A stretch of 10,310 nucleotides of DNA from Bog-756 sp035531955 (GCA_035531955.1 DATKRZ010000110.1:1-10310), one strand, 5' to 3'. Positions 1 through 6,376 are shown, counted from the stretch's first letter. Made by a program: numbers and translations. The notes: generated by a model from the letters alone, not told the origin.

Positions 1-909
1 CGTGCTGGGCAGCTGGCTGGCCACGACGGGCGTGCCGAGCGCCATCGCCTCCACCGGGGGGAGACCGAAGCCCTCCACGAGGGGGACGTAGACCAGGAGC
101 CGGGCCAGGGCGTAGAGGGCGGAGAGCTCCGAGGCGGAGACCGGTCCGGCCAGGACCACGCCGGTGGCGGGCCTCACCCGCTCCCCCCATCCACCGGGCC
201 CGACGAGCACCAACGGCCAGGGCCCCGGAAGCGATGCCCGAATGCGCTCGTACGCCTGCACCAGCCGCGGGAGGTTCTTGCGGGGCTCCATCGTCCCCAC
301 GCTCAGGAGGAACGGTCCGTCCACGCCCATGGTGGACAGCAGGGCCCGGGCCGCCTCCACGTCGGGTGGCGGCAAGTGATCGGATCCCATCGGGATGACA
401 TCGATGGCATCCGGGGGGGCGCCTGCCGCCGCCAGGTCCATCGCCACCACCTCGGCCGGCACGATGAACCGGTCGGACCGCCGGAGGGCACGGCGCAGGG
501 CTGCTTCGTGCCACTGCCGGCCACGGGCCGGGTAGGCCTCGGGCAGCCGGCGCCAGAGGAGGTCGTGCACCGTCGTCACCAGTGCGGCGCGACCCGGCTC
601 CATGGTCGAGAGCGAGGTCGCCTGGACGACGTCGACCCGGCCGGACCCCCGGAGGAGCCCGTGGTCCCAGGCCCGGGTGAGCACCGGGCCGGGCAGGGGG
701 TAGGAGTGCAGCGGGCAGCCCAGTGTGGCCAGGGGATCCGGCTCCCTCCGACCCGCCGGCCGCCGACTGGCCACCATCGTGATCACGGGCCGCTCGTCCG
801 GGGGGAGTTCGTCGAGGCCCTGGATCAGTCCCCGGATGTAGGTGCCGATCCCTCCCGGGGCCGGTCTCCGCAGCTGCTCGGCCATCAGCAGGAGGCGCAG
901 TCGGCTCAC
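1..909 (-). CDS. GT4-family (GT-B) glycosyltransferase, C-terminus cut by window edge
   Basis: The frame runs unbroken from GTG at 909 to the window edge, giving the first 303 residues of a protein whose family is usually 350-400 long, so the C-terminal helices are missing. Visible marks are a glycine-rich N-terminal loop (GGIGTY, about residues 19-24), the TVHD segment near 113-116, SVGTMEPRKN (203-212) where the second Rossmann domain starts, and the donor-binding region VEGFGLPPVEAMALGTPVVAS (about 278-298) with the E-x7-E pair of retaining GT4 enzymes. Such enzymes move a sugar from a nucleotide donor onto a glycan or lipid carrier on the cytoplasmic face of the membrane. The start is chosen because GTG overlaps the upstream TGA by four bases (GTGA) and has GGAGGG at 919-924, nine bases upstream; ATG at 885 would cut into the first beta strand. 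Sugar and acceptor cannot be read from sequence. Confidence 0.9.
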   Translation of the reverse strand, partial: MSRLRLLLMAEQLRRPAPGGIGTYIRGLIQGLDELPPDERPVITMVASRRPAGRREPDPLATLGCPLHSYPLPGPVLTRAWDHGLLRGSGRVDVVQATSLSTMEPGRAALVTTVHDLLWRRLPEAYPARGRQWHEAALRRALRRSDRFIVPAEVVAMDLAAAGAPPDAIDVIPMGSDHLPPPDVEAARALLSTMGVDGPFLLSVGTMEPRKNLPRLVQAYERIRASLPGPWPLVLVGPGGWGERVRPATGVVLAGPVSASELSALYALARLLVYVPLVEGFGLPPVEAMALGTPVVASQLPST

Positions 910-2129
910 AGCCCGGGACCCTCCGGCCGGTGGCCGCGACCCGGCCTCCACCCGCTGTCCGAGCAGGCGTCCCGGTAGAGGCCGGCCAGGCCTGTGGCAC
1001 AGGCTTCCCAGGTGAACTCGGCGCTCCGCCGGAGGCCTCGGGCCACCTGGTCCTCGAGCCCGGTCCCGCCGTCGAGGACGCGGCTGATGGCTGCAGCCAG
1101 CCCGTCGCCGTCGCCGGGGTCGACCAGCACGGCGCCGTCACCCACCACCTCGGGCACGGCACCGGCCGCCGTGGCCACCACCGGCACGCCGGCCGCCATG
1201 GCCTGTAGGGGAGGAAAGCCGAAGCCCTCGTACCGGGACGGATAGGCCAGCACCGCGGCGTGGCGCAGGGCGGCGGCGACCGTCGGATCGTCGAGATAGC
1301 CGGTGCGCACGATGCTCGACCGCCAGGGAGACGCATCGACGGCCGCCGCAAGGCGCTCGGCTCCCCACCCGTCGGCGCCCACCACCACCAGCGCCACCGC
1401 GGGATGAGCGGCCGCCACCTCGCCGAAGGCCGAGACCAACAGCGGGTAGTCCTTCCGCGGCTCGACGGTCCCGATGGCCAGCACATAGCGGTCGCATCCC
1501 TCGGGCAGCCGGATGGGCGGGCCGCTCCGGTCTCCACCGTGCGCTGGCGGGAAGGGTATCCCGTGGTGGACGGCGCGGACCCGATCGGGATGGACCGCGA
1601 ACTCCTCGACCACCTGGTCGGCGATGAACCGGGACGGCGTGTGGATCCACGCCCCCTCGGCGACCGCCCGGCGGATCAGGCCGGGGAACTGGAGCGTCGG
1701 CGGGTCGCACAGTTCGGGGTAGAGCACGACCGTCAGGTCGTGCACCGTCGCCACGCGGACGGCCGACCTGGTGGGCGGCACGACGAAGTTGGTCCCGTGG
1801 ACGACGTCGTGGCGGCCGGTGAACCACTCGACAGGGGGAACCGACGACCGGGCCCAGGCAGCATGGAGCGGCCGGGCCGGCATGGCCCGCTGCCGGGTCG
1901 AGATGCCCGGCGGGACCAGCGCCGCCATCTCGTGGCGTCGGCGCCAGCTGACGGCGAAGGCCGAGACGTCCAGGGAGGGGAGGCCGGAGAGGCCGGAGAG
2001 AGCGCCGGCACAGAAGGCGCCGACCCCGGTCGGCCGGCCGAGGAGCGCAGTGGCCTCGAACCCGACGGACAGCCGGCCCTGGTCGGAGGTAGCAGGTCGC
2101 TCCGGCGTCACGGACGGAGCCTTGCACAT
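906..2129 (-). CDS. GT4-family (GT-B) glycosyltransferase
   Basis: A complete 407-residue retaining glycosyltransferase of the GT4 (group 1) type. Seen in order: GRPTGVGAF (31-39), the acceptor-side glycine loop; TVHDLTVVLYPE, typical of this subgroup; GTVEPRKDYPLLVSAF opening the C-terminal domain; EGFGFPPLQAMAAGVPVVAT (301-320) with the E-x7-E-like donor site; and VPEVVGDGAVLVDPGD after it. Family knowledge suggests transfer of a hexose, often mannose or rhamnose, to a growing envelope glycan; the donor is not decided by the sequence. The gene is first of a two-gene unit with the GT4 at 1-909 (GTGA overlap), so the two probably add successive residues to one product. The ATG at 2129 has no clear Shine-Dalgarno. 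GTG at residue 7 is an alternative, and conserved sequence begins only near residue 20, so the first 6-18 residues are uncertain. Family assignment is firm, substrate unknown. Confidence 0.92.
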   Translation of the reverse strand: MCKAPSVTPERPATSDQGRLSVGFEATALLGRPTGVGAFCAGALSGLSGLPSLDVSAFAVSWRRRHEMAALVPPGISTRQRAMPARPLHAAWARSSVPPVEWFTGRHDVVHGTNFVVPPTRSAVRVATVHDLTVVLYPELCDPPTLQFPGLIRRAVAEGAWIHTPSRFIADQVVEEFAVHPDRVRAVHHGIPFPPAHGGDRSGPPIRLPEGCDRYVLAIGTVEPRKDYPLLVSAFGEVAAAHPAVALVVVGADGWGAERLAAAVDASPWRSSIVRTGYLDDPTVAAALRHAAVLAYPSRYEGFGFPPLQAMAAGVPVVATAAGAVPEVVGDGAVLVDPGDGDGLAAAISRVLDGGTGLEDQVARGLRRSAEFTWEACATGLAGLYRDACSDSGWRPGRGHRPEGPGL

Positions 2130-2173
2130 GGCGGGTCGGGGCCGGGACCGGCGTGGTCACGGGTGGGACCTCT

Positions 2174-2249
2174 GCCCGGTGGGGTCGAACCTGCCCGGTG
2201 GGGTCGAACCTCGCCGGTGGGGTCGAACCTCGCCGGTGGGGTCACGGCC
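2174..2249. repeat. 19-bp tandem repeat in divergent intergenic region
   Basis: Units at 2174-2192 and 2193-2211 are identical (gcccggtggggtcgaacct). 2212-2230 differs only at its first two bases. 2231-2249 matches for about its first twelve bases and then diverges. A shortened degenerate copy may precede the array at about 2160-2173, and gtcacgg occurs on both sides (2156 and 2241). Copies lie in head-to-tail phase between the divergent GT4 and cofD starts. They could be operator sites, or a slipped-strand repeat without function; nothing in the sequence decides this. Confidence 0.85.
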
Positions 2250-2287
2250 GGAATCGGACCGGGTCGGGGAACGACACCGGCGGCGGG

Positions 2288-2293
2288 TAGCCT
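2288..2293 (+). promoter_or_regulatory. Probable -10 box of the cofD-cofE promoter
   Basis: TAGCCT fits the actinobacterial TANNNT -10 consensus and holds the only TA dinucleotide between 2130 and 2340. Exactly six bases separate it from an ATG at 2300, so the predicted transcript would start at that A. No good TTGACA-like -35 is visible; ggaac at 2268-2272 recalls an ECF-type -35, but the 15-base spacing to this box is not convincing. It is the best promoter candidate for the F420 genes. Confidence 0.45.
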
Positions 2294-2299
2294 GCGCCG

Positions 2300-2383
2300 A
2301 TGGTCGTCCCTCGTCGAGCTCGGTGTGTGGAGGTGCGGAGGTGCGCGTCGCCCACCGTCGGACTCCGGTGCGGGGCCCGGTGA
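2300..2383 (+). CDS. Possible leaderless 27-codon upstream ORF before/overlapping cofD
   Basis: An ATG at the predicted transcription start opens a 27-codon frame ending in TGA at 2381-2383. It overlaps the GTG at 2341 usually chosen for cofD. Its stop forms a GTGA with another GTG at 2380 that is in the cofD frame (CofD residue 14). The peptide is Arg-rich with Cys at positions 9, 15 and 24 and resembles no domain. It may be a chance frame; its support is positional only: the promoter-to-ATG distance expected of a leaderless mRNA and the coupling-type stop. Confidence 0.28.
   Translation: MVVPRRARCVEVRRCASPTVGLRCGAR
2329..2333 (+). promoter_or_regulatory. Shine-Dalgarno supporting the cofD GTG start at 2341
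   Basis: GGAGG lies seven bases upstream of GTG 2341, a good spacing. It is the main reason for choosing that start over the in-frame GTGs at 2368 and 2380. The 2380 start, however, would place the first beta strand right at the N-terminus, as in typical CofD/FbiA proteins. Confidence 0.55.
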
Positions 2384-3306
2384 TCGTGGCCCTGGCCGGC
2401 GGCGTCGGGGCGGCCCGGCTCCTGCGGGGGATGGTGGAGGTGGTCCCGCCCGCGGACATCACGGCCATCGTCAATACCGGCGACGACACCGTCCTGCACG
2501 GACTCCACATCGCTCCGGACCTGGACACGGTGATGTACACGCTGGCCGACGCCATCAACGCCGAGACGGGCTGGGGTCTGGCCGGCGAGACCTGGCGGGT
2601 CATGGAGTCGCTGCGCCGGCTGGGAGGCGTCACCTGGTTCAACCTCGGTGACCGGGACCTGGCCACCCACTGCTATCGGACACAGCGGCTCAGCGAGGGT
2701 GCCACGTTGGGGCAGGTGACCGCAGAGCTGGCCCGCTCGTGGGGGGTGGAGATCGGCCTGGTGCCGGTGACCGACGACCCGCTCCGAACCCGCCTGCAGC
2801 TGGTCGACGGGCCCGAGGTGGGATTCCAGGAGTACTTCGTACGCCTGCGCCACGACGTCCCGGTGTCCGGGGTCAGGTTCGACGGTGCCGAGCAGGCCCG
2901 GCCGGGGCCCGGGGTGCTCGAGGCCCTGCGTTCCGCCGACTCCATCGTCGTGTGCCCCTCCAACCCCGTGGTGTCCATCGGCCCGCTTCTGGCCGTGCCG
3001 GGGGTCGAGGAGCAGCTCGAGGGCGCCAGGGACCGGATCGCCGGGGTCTCCCCGATCATCGCCGGCGCCGCCCTCAAGGGTCCGGCGGACCGGCTGTTGC
3101 GCGAGATGGGATTCGAGTCCTCGGTGGTGGGCGTGGCGCGGTGGTACTCCTCGTGGATGGGGACGTTGGTCATCGACGAGGCCGACGCCGACCTGGCCGG
3201 AGCGGTGGAGGCCGAGGGAGTCCGCTGCGTGGTGGCTCCCACCGTCATGTCCTCCCTGGACCGCTCGGCGGCGCTGTCCCGGACGGTCCTCGATGTCCTT
3301 GCCTGA
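2341..3306 (+). CDS. cofD: CofD/FbiA, 2-phospho-L-lactate (phosphoenolpyruvyl) transferase of F420 biosynthesis
   Basis: This 321-residue cytoplasmic enzyme joins the GDP-activated phospholactate or phosphoenolpyruvate unit to the deazaflavin Fo, giving F420-0 or dehydro-F420-0. Family signatures are clear: VIVALAGGVGAARLLRG (14-30), the nucleotide-binding loop; IVNTGDDTVLHGLHIAPDLD (43-62), with the NTGDD acidic metal/Fo site; NLGDRDLATH (101-110); LPVTDDPLRT; QEYFVR; the CPSNPVVSIGPLLAV strand; and SPIIAGAALKGPADRLL. Length matches actinobacterial FbiA (about 330). The start at GTG 2341 rests on GGAGG seven bases before it; GTG 2380 would also give a full domain starting M-I-V-A-L-A-G-G. 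Downstream cofE overlaps its 3' end, so the two are one transcript. The FbiD/CofC enzyme that makes the activated donor and the Fo synthase are not in this window. In an actinobacterium the substrate is more probably the phosphoenolpyruvyl form; that is inference from the lineage. Confidence 0.95.
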   Translation: MRVAHRRTPVRGPVIVALAGGVGAARLLRGMVEVVPPADITAIVNTGDDTVLHGLHIAPDLDTVMYTLADAINAETGWGLAGETWRVMESLRRLGGVTWFNLGDRDLATHCYRTQRLSEGATLGQVTAELARSWGVEIGLVPVTDDPLRTRLQLVDGPEVGFQEYFVRLRHDVPVSGVRFDGAEQARPGPGVLEALRSADSIVVCPSNPVVSIGPLLAVPGVEEQLEGARDRIAGVSPIIAGAALKGPADRLLREMGFESSVVGVARWYSSWMGTLVIDEADADLAGAVEAEGVRCVVAPTVMSSLDRSAALSRTVLDVLA

Positions 3307-4066
3307 TCCGGGCGTGTCGGTCGGCGCGCTGTCGGGGGGACTCTCGGTCCACCCGGTCACGGGAGTGGGCGAGATCAGGTCCGGTGACGACCTGGCGACG
3401 ATCCTGGCCGGGCTGCTCGTCCCATCGGCCGGGCTGCCGCCGTTGCTCCCGCGGGGGTTGATCGACGGCGACGTGGTGGTGGTGACCCAGAAGGTGGTGT
3501 CCAAGGCCGAGGGCCGGGTCGTCACCATCGACGCCGACGACCCGTTGGCCAAGCTGGCGCTGGTCGAGGCGGAATCGGTGCGCGTCCTCCGGCGCCGCCA
3601 CGACCTGGCGATCACCGAGACCCGCCACGGGTTCATCTGCGCCAATGCCGGCGTGGACCTGTCCAATGTGGAAGCCGGAACCGCCGCGCTGCTGCCCGTC
3701 GACCCGGACCGGTCGGCCCGCCGTATCCGTGAGGCATTCGAGCATCGACACGGGGTTTCCGTCGGGGTGATCATCTCGGACACGTTCGGCCGCACCTGGC
3801 GTCGCGGTGTCACTGACGTGGCCATCGGTGTCGCCGGCATCGCCGGCATCGTGGACCTGCGCGGGACGGCCGATGCCAACGGGCGGATCCTCGAGGCGAC
3901 CGAGGTCTGCGTGGCCGACGAGCTGGCCGGCGCCGCGGACCTGGTGATGGGGAAGGACCGGGGAGTGCCCGCCGCCGTGGTGCGCGGCGTGGACCCTCGC
4001 TGGCTCCGACCGGGTTCGGTGGCTGACGAGATCGTCCGTCCACCGGACGAAGACCTGTTCCGCTGA
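3293..4066 (+). CDS. cofE: CofE, coenzyme F420-0:L-glutamate ligase (single domain)
   Basis: The enzyme adds gamma-linked glutamates to F420-0 using GTP and divalent metal. Visible landmarks in this 257-residue protein are HPVTGVGEI (20-28), GDVVVVTQKVVSKAEGR (59-75), ESVRVLRR (94-101), GFICANAGVDLSNV (113-126), the metal/GTP segment ISDTFGRTWRRGVTDVAIG (161-179) and ADELAGAADLVMGK. It ends just after the CofE core (VVRGVDPRWL), so it matches archaeal CofE (about 250 residues). It lacks the C-terminal FMN nitroreductase-like domain that brings mycobacterial FbiB to 448 residues and reduces dehydro-F420. ATG 3293 overlaps the cofD end by 14 bases; GTG 3314 is a possible shorter start, and neither has a strong ribosome site, which suggests coupling to cofD translation. 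T168 replaces the proline usual in the GRPWR motif and V173 replaces the glutamine or hydrophobic usual after the glycine; these are minor changes. Confidence 0.94.
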   Translation: MSLPDPGVSVGALSGGLSVHPVTGVGEIRSGDDLATILAGLLVPSAGLPPLLPRGLIDGDVVVVTQKVVSKAEGRVVTIDADDPLAKLALVEAESVRVLRRRHDLAITETRHGFICANAGVDLSNVEAGTAALLPVDPDRSARRIREAFEHRHGVSVGVIISDTFGRTWRRGVTDVAIGVAGIAGIVDLRGTADANGRILEATEVCVADELAGAADLVMGKDRGVPAAVVRGVDPRWLRPGSVADEIVRPPDEDLFR

Positions 4067-4085
4067 TCCACGAGGGCCGCCCTGC

Positions 4086-4099
4086 CCGACCTCAGTCGG
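4086..4099. terminator. Weak hairpin between convergent cofE and FKBP genes
   Basis: ccgac-ctca-gtcgg forms a perfect 5-bp stem with a 4-base loop in the 47-base gap between the convergent stops. There is no T-run on either side. It could slow or end transcription from both directions, but a short GC stem in GC-rich DNA is weak evidence. Confidence 0.25.
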
Positions 4100-4113
4100 C
4101 CTGTGCTCGGAGC

Positions 4114-4491
4114 TCAGCCCACGTCGTAGAGGTCCACCACGAAGACCAGGGTCTCGTCGGGGGCGATCACTCCCCCGGCACCCTGCGACCCGTAGCCGAG
4201 GTGGGGCGGGATGGTGAGCCGACGGCGTCCGCCGACCAACATGCCGGTGACGCCCTGGTCCCATCCGGGGATCACGTGTCCCGCACCGAGGGGGAAGGCG
4301 AAGGGCTCGCTGCGGCTCCAGGACGAATCGAACTCCTCGCCACTGGACCACGACACCCCGACGTAGTGGACGTTGACCCGAACGCCGACCACCGCCTCGG
4401 CCCCGTCCCCGATCTCGAGGTCCTCGATCACCAGGTCTTCGGGAGGCGGGCCGTCCGGGACGGAGACGGAGGGCTTGGTGGCGGAAGCCAT
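4114..4491 (-). CDS. FKBP-type peptidyl-prolyl cis-trans isomerase
   Basis: A 125-residue protein made of one FKBP domain (about 20-125) after a short Ser/Pro-rich N-terminal stretch. It has no signal peptide or lipobox, so it should be cytoplasmic. It catalyses cis-trans rotation of Xaa-Pro bonds and may assist folding. Residues lining the FKBP pocket are present: Y43 in VHYVG, F54-D55 (EEFDSS), F64/F66, V73-I74 and W77 in GHVIPGWDQGVTGM, Y100 in HLGYGSQG, and F117 in LVFVVDLYDV. The R89-R90-R91-L-T-I-P-P segment is the usual strand before the flap. Length is close to FKBP12 plus a small extension. It is convergent with cofE and has its own promoter (see 4498-4503). The start is well supported because ATG falls on the predicted transcription start. 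It has no obvious link to F420 or glycan synthesis. Confidence 0.95.
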   Translation of the reverse strand: MASATKPSVSVPDGPPPEDLVIEDLEIGDGAEAVVGVRVNVHYVGVSWSSGEEFDSSWSRSEPFAFPLGAGHVIPGWDQGVTGMLVGGRRRLTIPPHLGYGSQGAGGVIAPDETLVFVVDLYDVG

Positions 4492-4497
4492 GGGACG

Positions 4498-4503
4498 ACA
4501 CTA
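4498..4503 (-). promoter_or_regulatory. -10 box for leaderless FKBP transcript
   Basis: On the minus strand TAGTGT (TANNNT) is followed by six bases and then the FKBP ATG at 4491. The predicted +1 is therefore the A of the start codon, and no Shine-Dalgarno lies upstream. This is the standard layout of leaderless actinobacterial genes. No clear -35 is seen. Confidence 0.5.
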
Positions 4504-4552
4504 CCGGCCATTCCGGGCCCACCATGGCACGGGAACGCCGGGGCCGTTCGAC

Positions 4553-6265
4553 TCATCGCCCCCGCGAGCCCCCGCCGGAACCTCGTTTGGCCCCGACCGG
4601 CCCGCTGCGGCGCTGGTCGTGTGAGGCACCGCCTCGGCCGCCGGCTCCGGTGTGTCCGTTGCGGCCGCGACGGGAGGAGGACGCGGCCCCACCCGACGGG
4701 GCCGCCCCTCCGTGCCGGGCGGCCCGGCCGGGCTTGCCGGGCTTTCCGGGCTTGCCGGGCTTTCCGGGCTTGCCGGGCTTTCCGGGCTTTCCCCCGTTCC
4801 CCCGCTGCTCCCAGGGGACGGTCGGGTGTGGCCGCCGCGTGTCGCCGGGACCGCTGGAGGGCGCCGTCGTGCTGCCCGGGCGACCGGAAGCAGCGTCCGA
4901 ACCGTTGTGGGTGCTCCCCGAGGAGGACGGCCGCCCTGGACGGACACCGGCGGGCCGGGGGCCGAAGGCCCTTCCCTGCCGGCGGCCCTGGCCCGGCCGA
5001 CCGCCGCGGGTCGGGCCGTTCCCTTCCCTCGGGGACGACGCCACGCCGCGGTCCTGGTCGGGGCGGCGCTTCGGAGGCGCCCCGATCACCTCGGTGATGC
5101 GGGACACGTCCGGCGCGGTGGTCCCCATCGGCACATCGAGATCGCGCTGGAGGCGCTTGACCGCGGTGGCCTTGTCCGGTGTGACGAAGCTGACCACCAC
5201 ACCGGTGGCACCCGCCCGCGCCGTGCGGCCCGAGCGGTGCACGTAGTCCTTGGCGTCCGCCGGTGGGTCGAAGTGGACCACCGCGTTGACCCCGTCGACA
5301 TGGATGCCGCGGGCCGCGACATCCGTCGCAACCAGCGCGTCGACCCCTCCCCGGACGAAGAGGTCCAGGGCCTTCTCCCGCTGCTTCTGACTGCGGTCTC
5401 CGTGGATGGCCGCGGCGCGTACACCGCGATGCTCGAGCTGGCGGGCGATCCGGTCGGTGCCGTGCTTGGTGCGACAGAAGACGATGGTCGGGCCGGACGT
5501 GGCGACGACGTCGGCGGTCCGGTCGATCCGGTCCCCGGAGGCGACCTTCCAGAACAGGTGCACGGCAGCGTTGATGTCGTCCTCGTCGACCTCGAGCTCG
5601 TGCCGGGCCGGATCATGCTGGTACCGGCGGACCAGGACGTCGATGTCCCCGTCCAGCGTGGCCGAGAAGAGCAGCGTCTGCCGGTTGGGGGGCGTCAGAT
5701 CGAGGAGCCGTTTCACGTCGGGGAGAAATCCCATGTCGGCCATGCGGTCGGCCTCGTCGATGACCACGATCTCCACGGCGTCGAGTCGGATGCTGCCCCG
5801 CTCGATGAGGTCGCCGAGCCGCCCGGGGCAGGCCACCGCGACGTCGACACCCCTGGACAGGGCCTTCAGCTGGGGACCGTACCCCACTCCGCCGTAGAAC
5901 GAGTCCACTCGAAGGTTGCGGGGCGTGGCCAGCACTTGCAGCTCCGTCGCCACCTGGGCGGCCAACTCACGGGTCGGAGCGAGCACCAGCACCCGCGGAT
6001 GCCTCGGACGGGAGGGCTTGCCGGCCAGCCGGGCGACCGCCCCGATGCCGAAGGCGAGGGTCTTGCCCGAGCCGGTCGGAGCCTTTCCGCACACGTCGCG
6101 GCCGGCCAGCGCATCGGGGATGGTCATGGACTGGATGGGGAACGGCTCGGTGATCGACTTGCGGTCGAGGGCCGCGACGATGTCGGTGGGTACGCCGAGG
6201 GAGGCGAAGGACGGCTGCAAGGGAGGCATGAGGGTGCTTTCGTGCGACAGGGAGGGACGCGGCAA
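4553..6265 (-). CDS. DEAD-box ATP-dependent RNA helicase with basic Gly-rich tail
   Basis: 570 residues. All helicase motifs are visible: Q-motif region (F20 to Q45, ITEPFPIQS), motif I APTGSGKT (62-69), Ia APTRELAAQ (96-104), Ib CPGRLGDL (146-153; Cys replaces the usual Thr), II DEAD (170-173), III SAT (201-203), IV IVFCRTK (261-267), V ATDVAARGI (313-321) and VI HRSGRTARAG (343-352). The two RecA-like domains end near residue 385. The remaining ~180 residues are low-complexity, rich in R, G, P and S, and hold seven GKP triplets at 492-512; such tails usually bind RNA nonspecifically. The likely role is ATP-driven RNA duplex unwinding in ribosome assembly, mRNA decay or cold adaptation. The longest frame starts with TTG at 6265, but ATG at 6229 (MPPLQPSFASLGV) is at least as good and keeps the Q motif; neither has a clear ribosome site. 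It lies 111 bases downstream of the epimerase gene and probably has its own promoter. Confidence 0.95.
   Translation of the reverse strand: MPRPSLSHESTLMPPLQPSFASLGVPTDIVAALDRKSITEPFPIQSMTIPDALAGRDVCGKAPTGSGKTLAFGIGAVARLAGKPSRPRHPRVLVLAPTRELAAQVATELQVLATPRNLRVDSFYGGVGYGPQLKALSRGVDVAVACPGRLGDLIERGSIRLDAVEIVVIDEADRMADMGFLPDVKRLLDLTPPNRQTLLFSATLDGDIDVLVRRYQHDPARHELEVDEDDINAAVHLFWKVASGDRIDRTADVVATSGPTIVFCRTKHGTDRIARQLEHRGVRAAAIHGDRSQKQREKALDLFVRGGVDALVATDVAARGIHVDGVNAVVHFDPPADAKDYVHRSGRTARAGATGVVVSFVTPDKATAVKRLQRDLDVPMGTTAPDVSRITEVIGAPPKRRPDQDRGVASSPREGNGPTRGGRPGQGRRQGRAFGPRPAGVRPGRPSSSGSTHNGSDAASGRPGSTTAPSSGPGDTRRPHPTVPWEQRGNGGKPGKPGKPGKPGKPGKPGKPGRAARHGGAAPSGGAASSSRRGRNGHTGAGGRGGASHDQRRSGPVGAKRGSGGGSRGR
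4730..4792 (-). repeat. Seven 9-bp tandem repeats encoding Gly-Lys-Pro in the helicase tail
   Basis: Seven exact in-frame 9-bp units alternate between gggcttgcc and gggctttcc on the plus strand (last two both gggctttcc), so an 18-bp double unit is repeated three times. On the coding strand each unit reads GGC-AAG-CCC or GGA-AAG-CCC, always Gly-Lys-Pro, differing only in the Gly codon. The pattern suggests copy-number change by slippage of the 18-bp unit without breaking the frame. Confidence 0.95.
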
Positions 6266-6315
6266 CGCGTCTCGGAGGATGGCCTGCCGCCAACTCCGCG
6301 CACCAGGACCCCACC

Positions 6316-6321
6316 AGACTA
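6316..6321 (-). promoter_or_regulatory. Possible -10 box for the helicase gene
   Basis: TAGTCT on the minus strand fits TANNNT and lies in the 111-base gap after the epimerase gene. It predicts a transcript start near 6309, about 44 bases before TTG 6265 and 80 before ATG 6229. A weak TTCCGA sits 15 bases upstream. Separate expression of the helicase is inferred from this and from the gap. Confidence 0.35.
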
Positions 6322-6376
6322 GCGGCTCGGACCGTCGGAACCCGCGCAGGGACCTCCACCGACCCGTCGAGGCGCC

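Noticed and set aside
2174..2240. On the minus strand the repeat reads GGTTCGACCCC, like a tRNA T-arm
   Set aside because: The flanking bases do not form the 5-bp T stem, no acceptor or anticodon arms are present, and the motif recurs at 19-bp spacing, which no tRNA would do.
2174..2240. Regular GGGG runs suggesting a G-quadruplex
   Set aside because: The runs are separated by about 15 bases, giving loops too long for a convincing quadruplex call by eye.
1771..2340. Upstream extension of the cofD frame through the repeat region and into the GT4 gene
   Set aside because: The translated extension is low-complexity, overlaps the opposite-strand GT4 gene and precedes the predicted promoter.
2885..3292. 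Upstream extension of the cofE frame into cofD
   Set aside because: The extension would overlap cofD by more than 400 bases and has no conserved sequence; the CofE domain begins after 3293.
4730..4792. Short phased repeats as a CRISPR-like array
   Set aside because: The units are contiguous with no spacers and code in frame for Gly-Lys-Pro.
4652..6322. Long open frame on the plus strand opposite the helicase
   Set aside because: It has no recognisable domain. The opposite strand carries every DEAD-box motif in order, and high GC leaves antisense frames open by chance.
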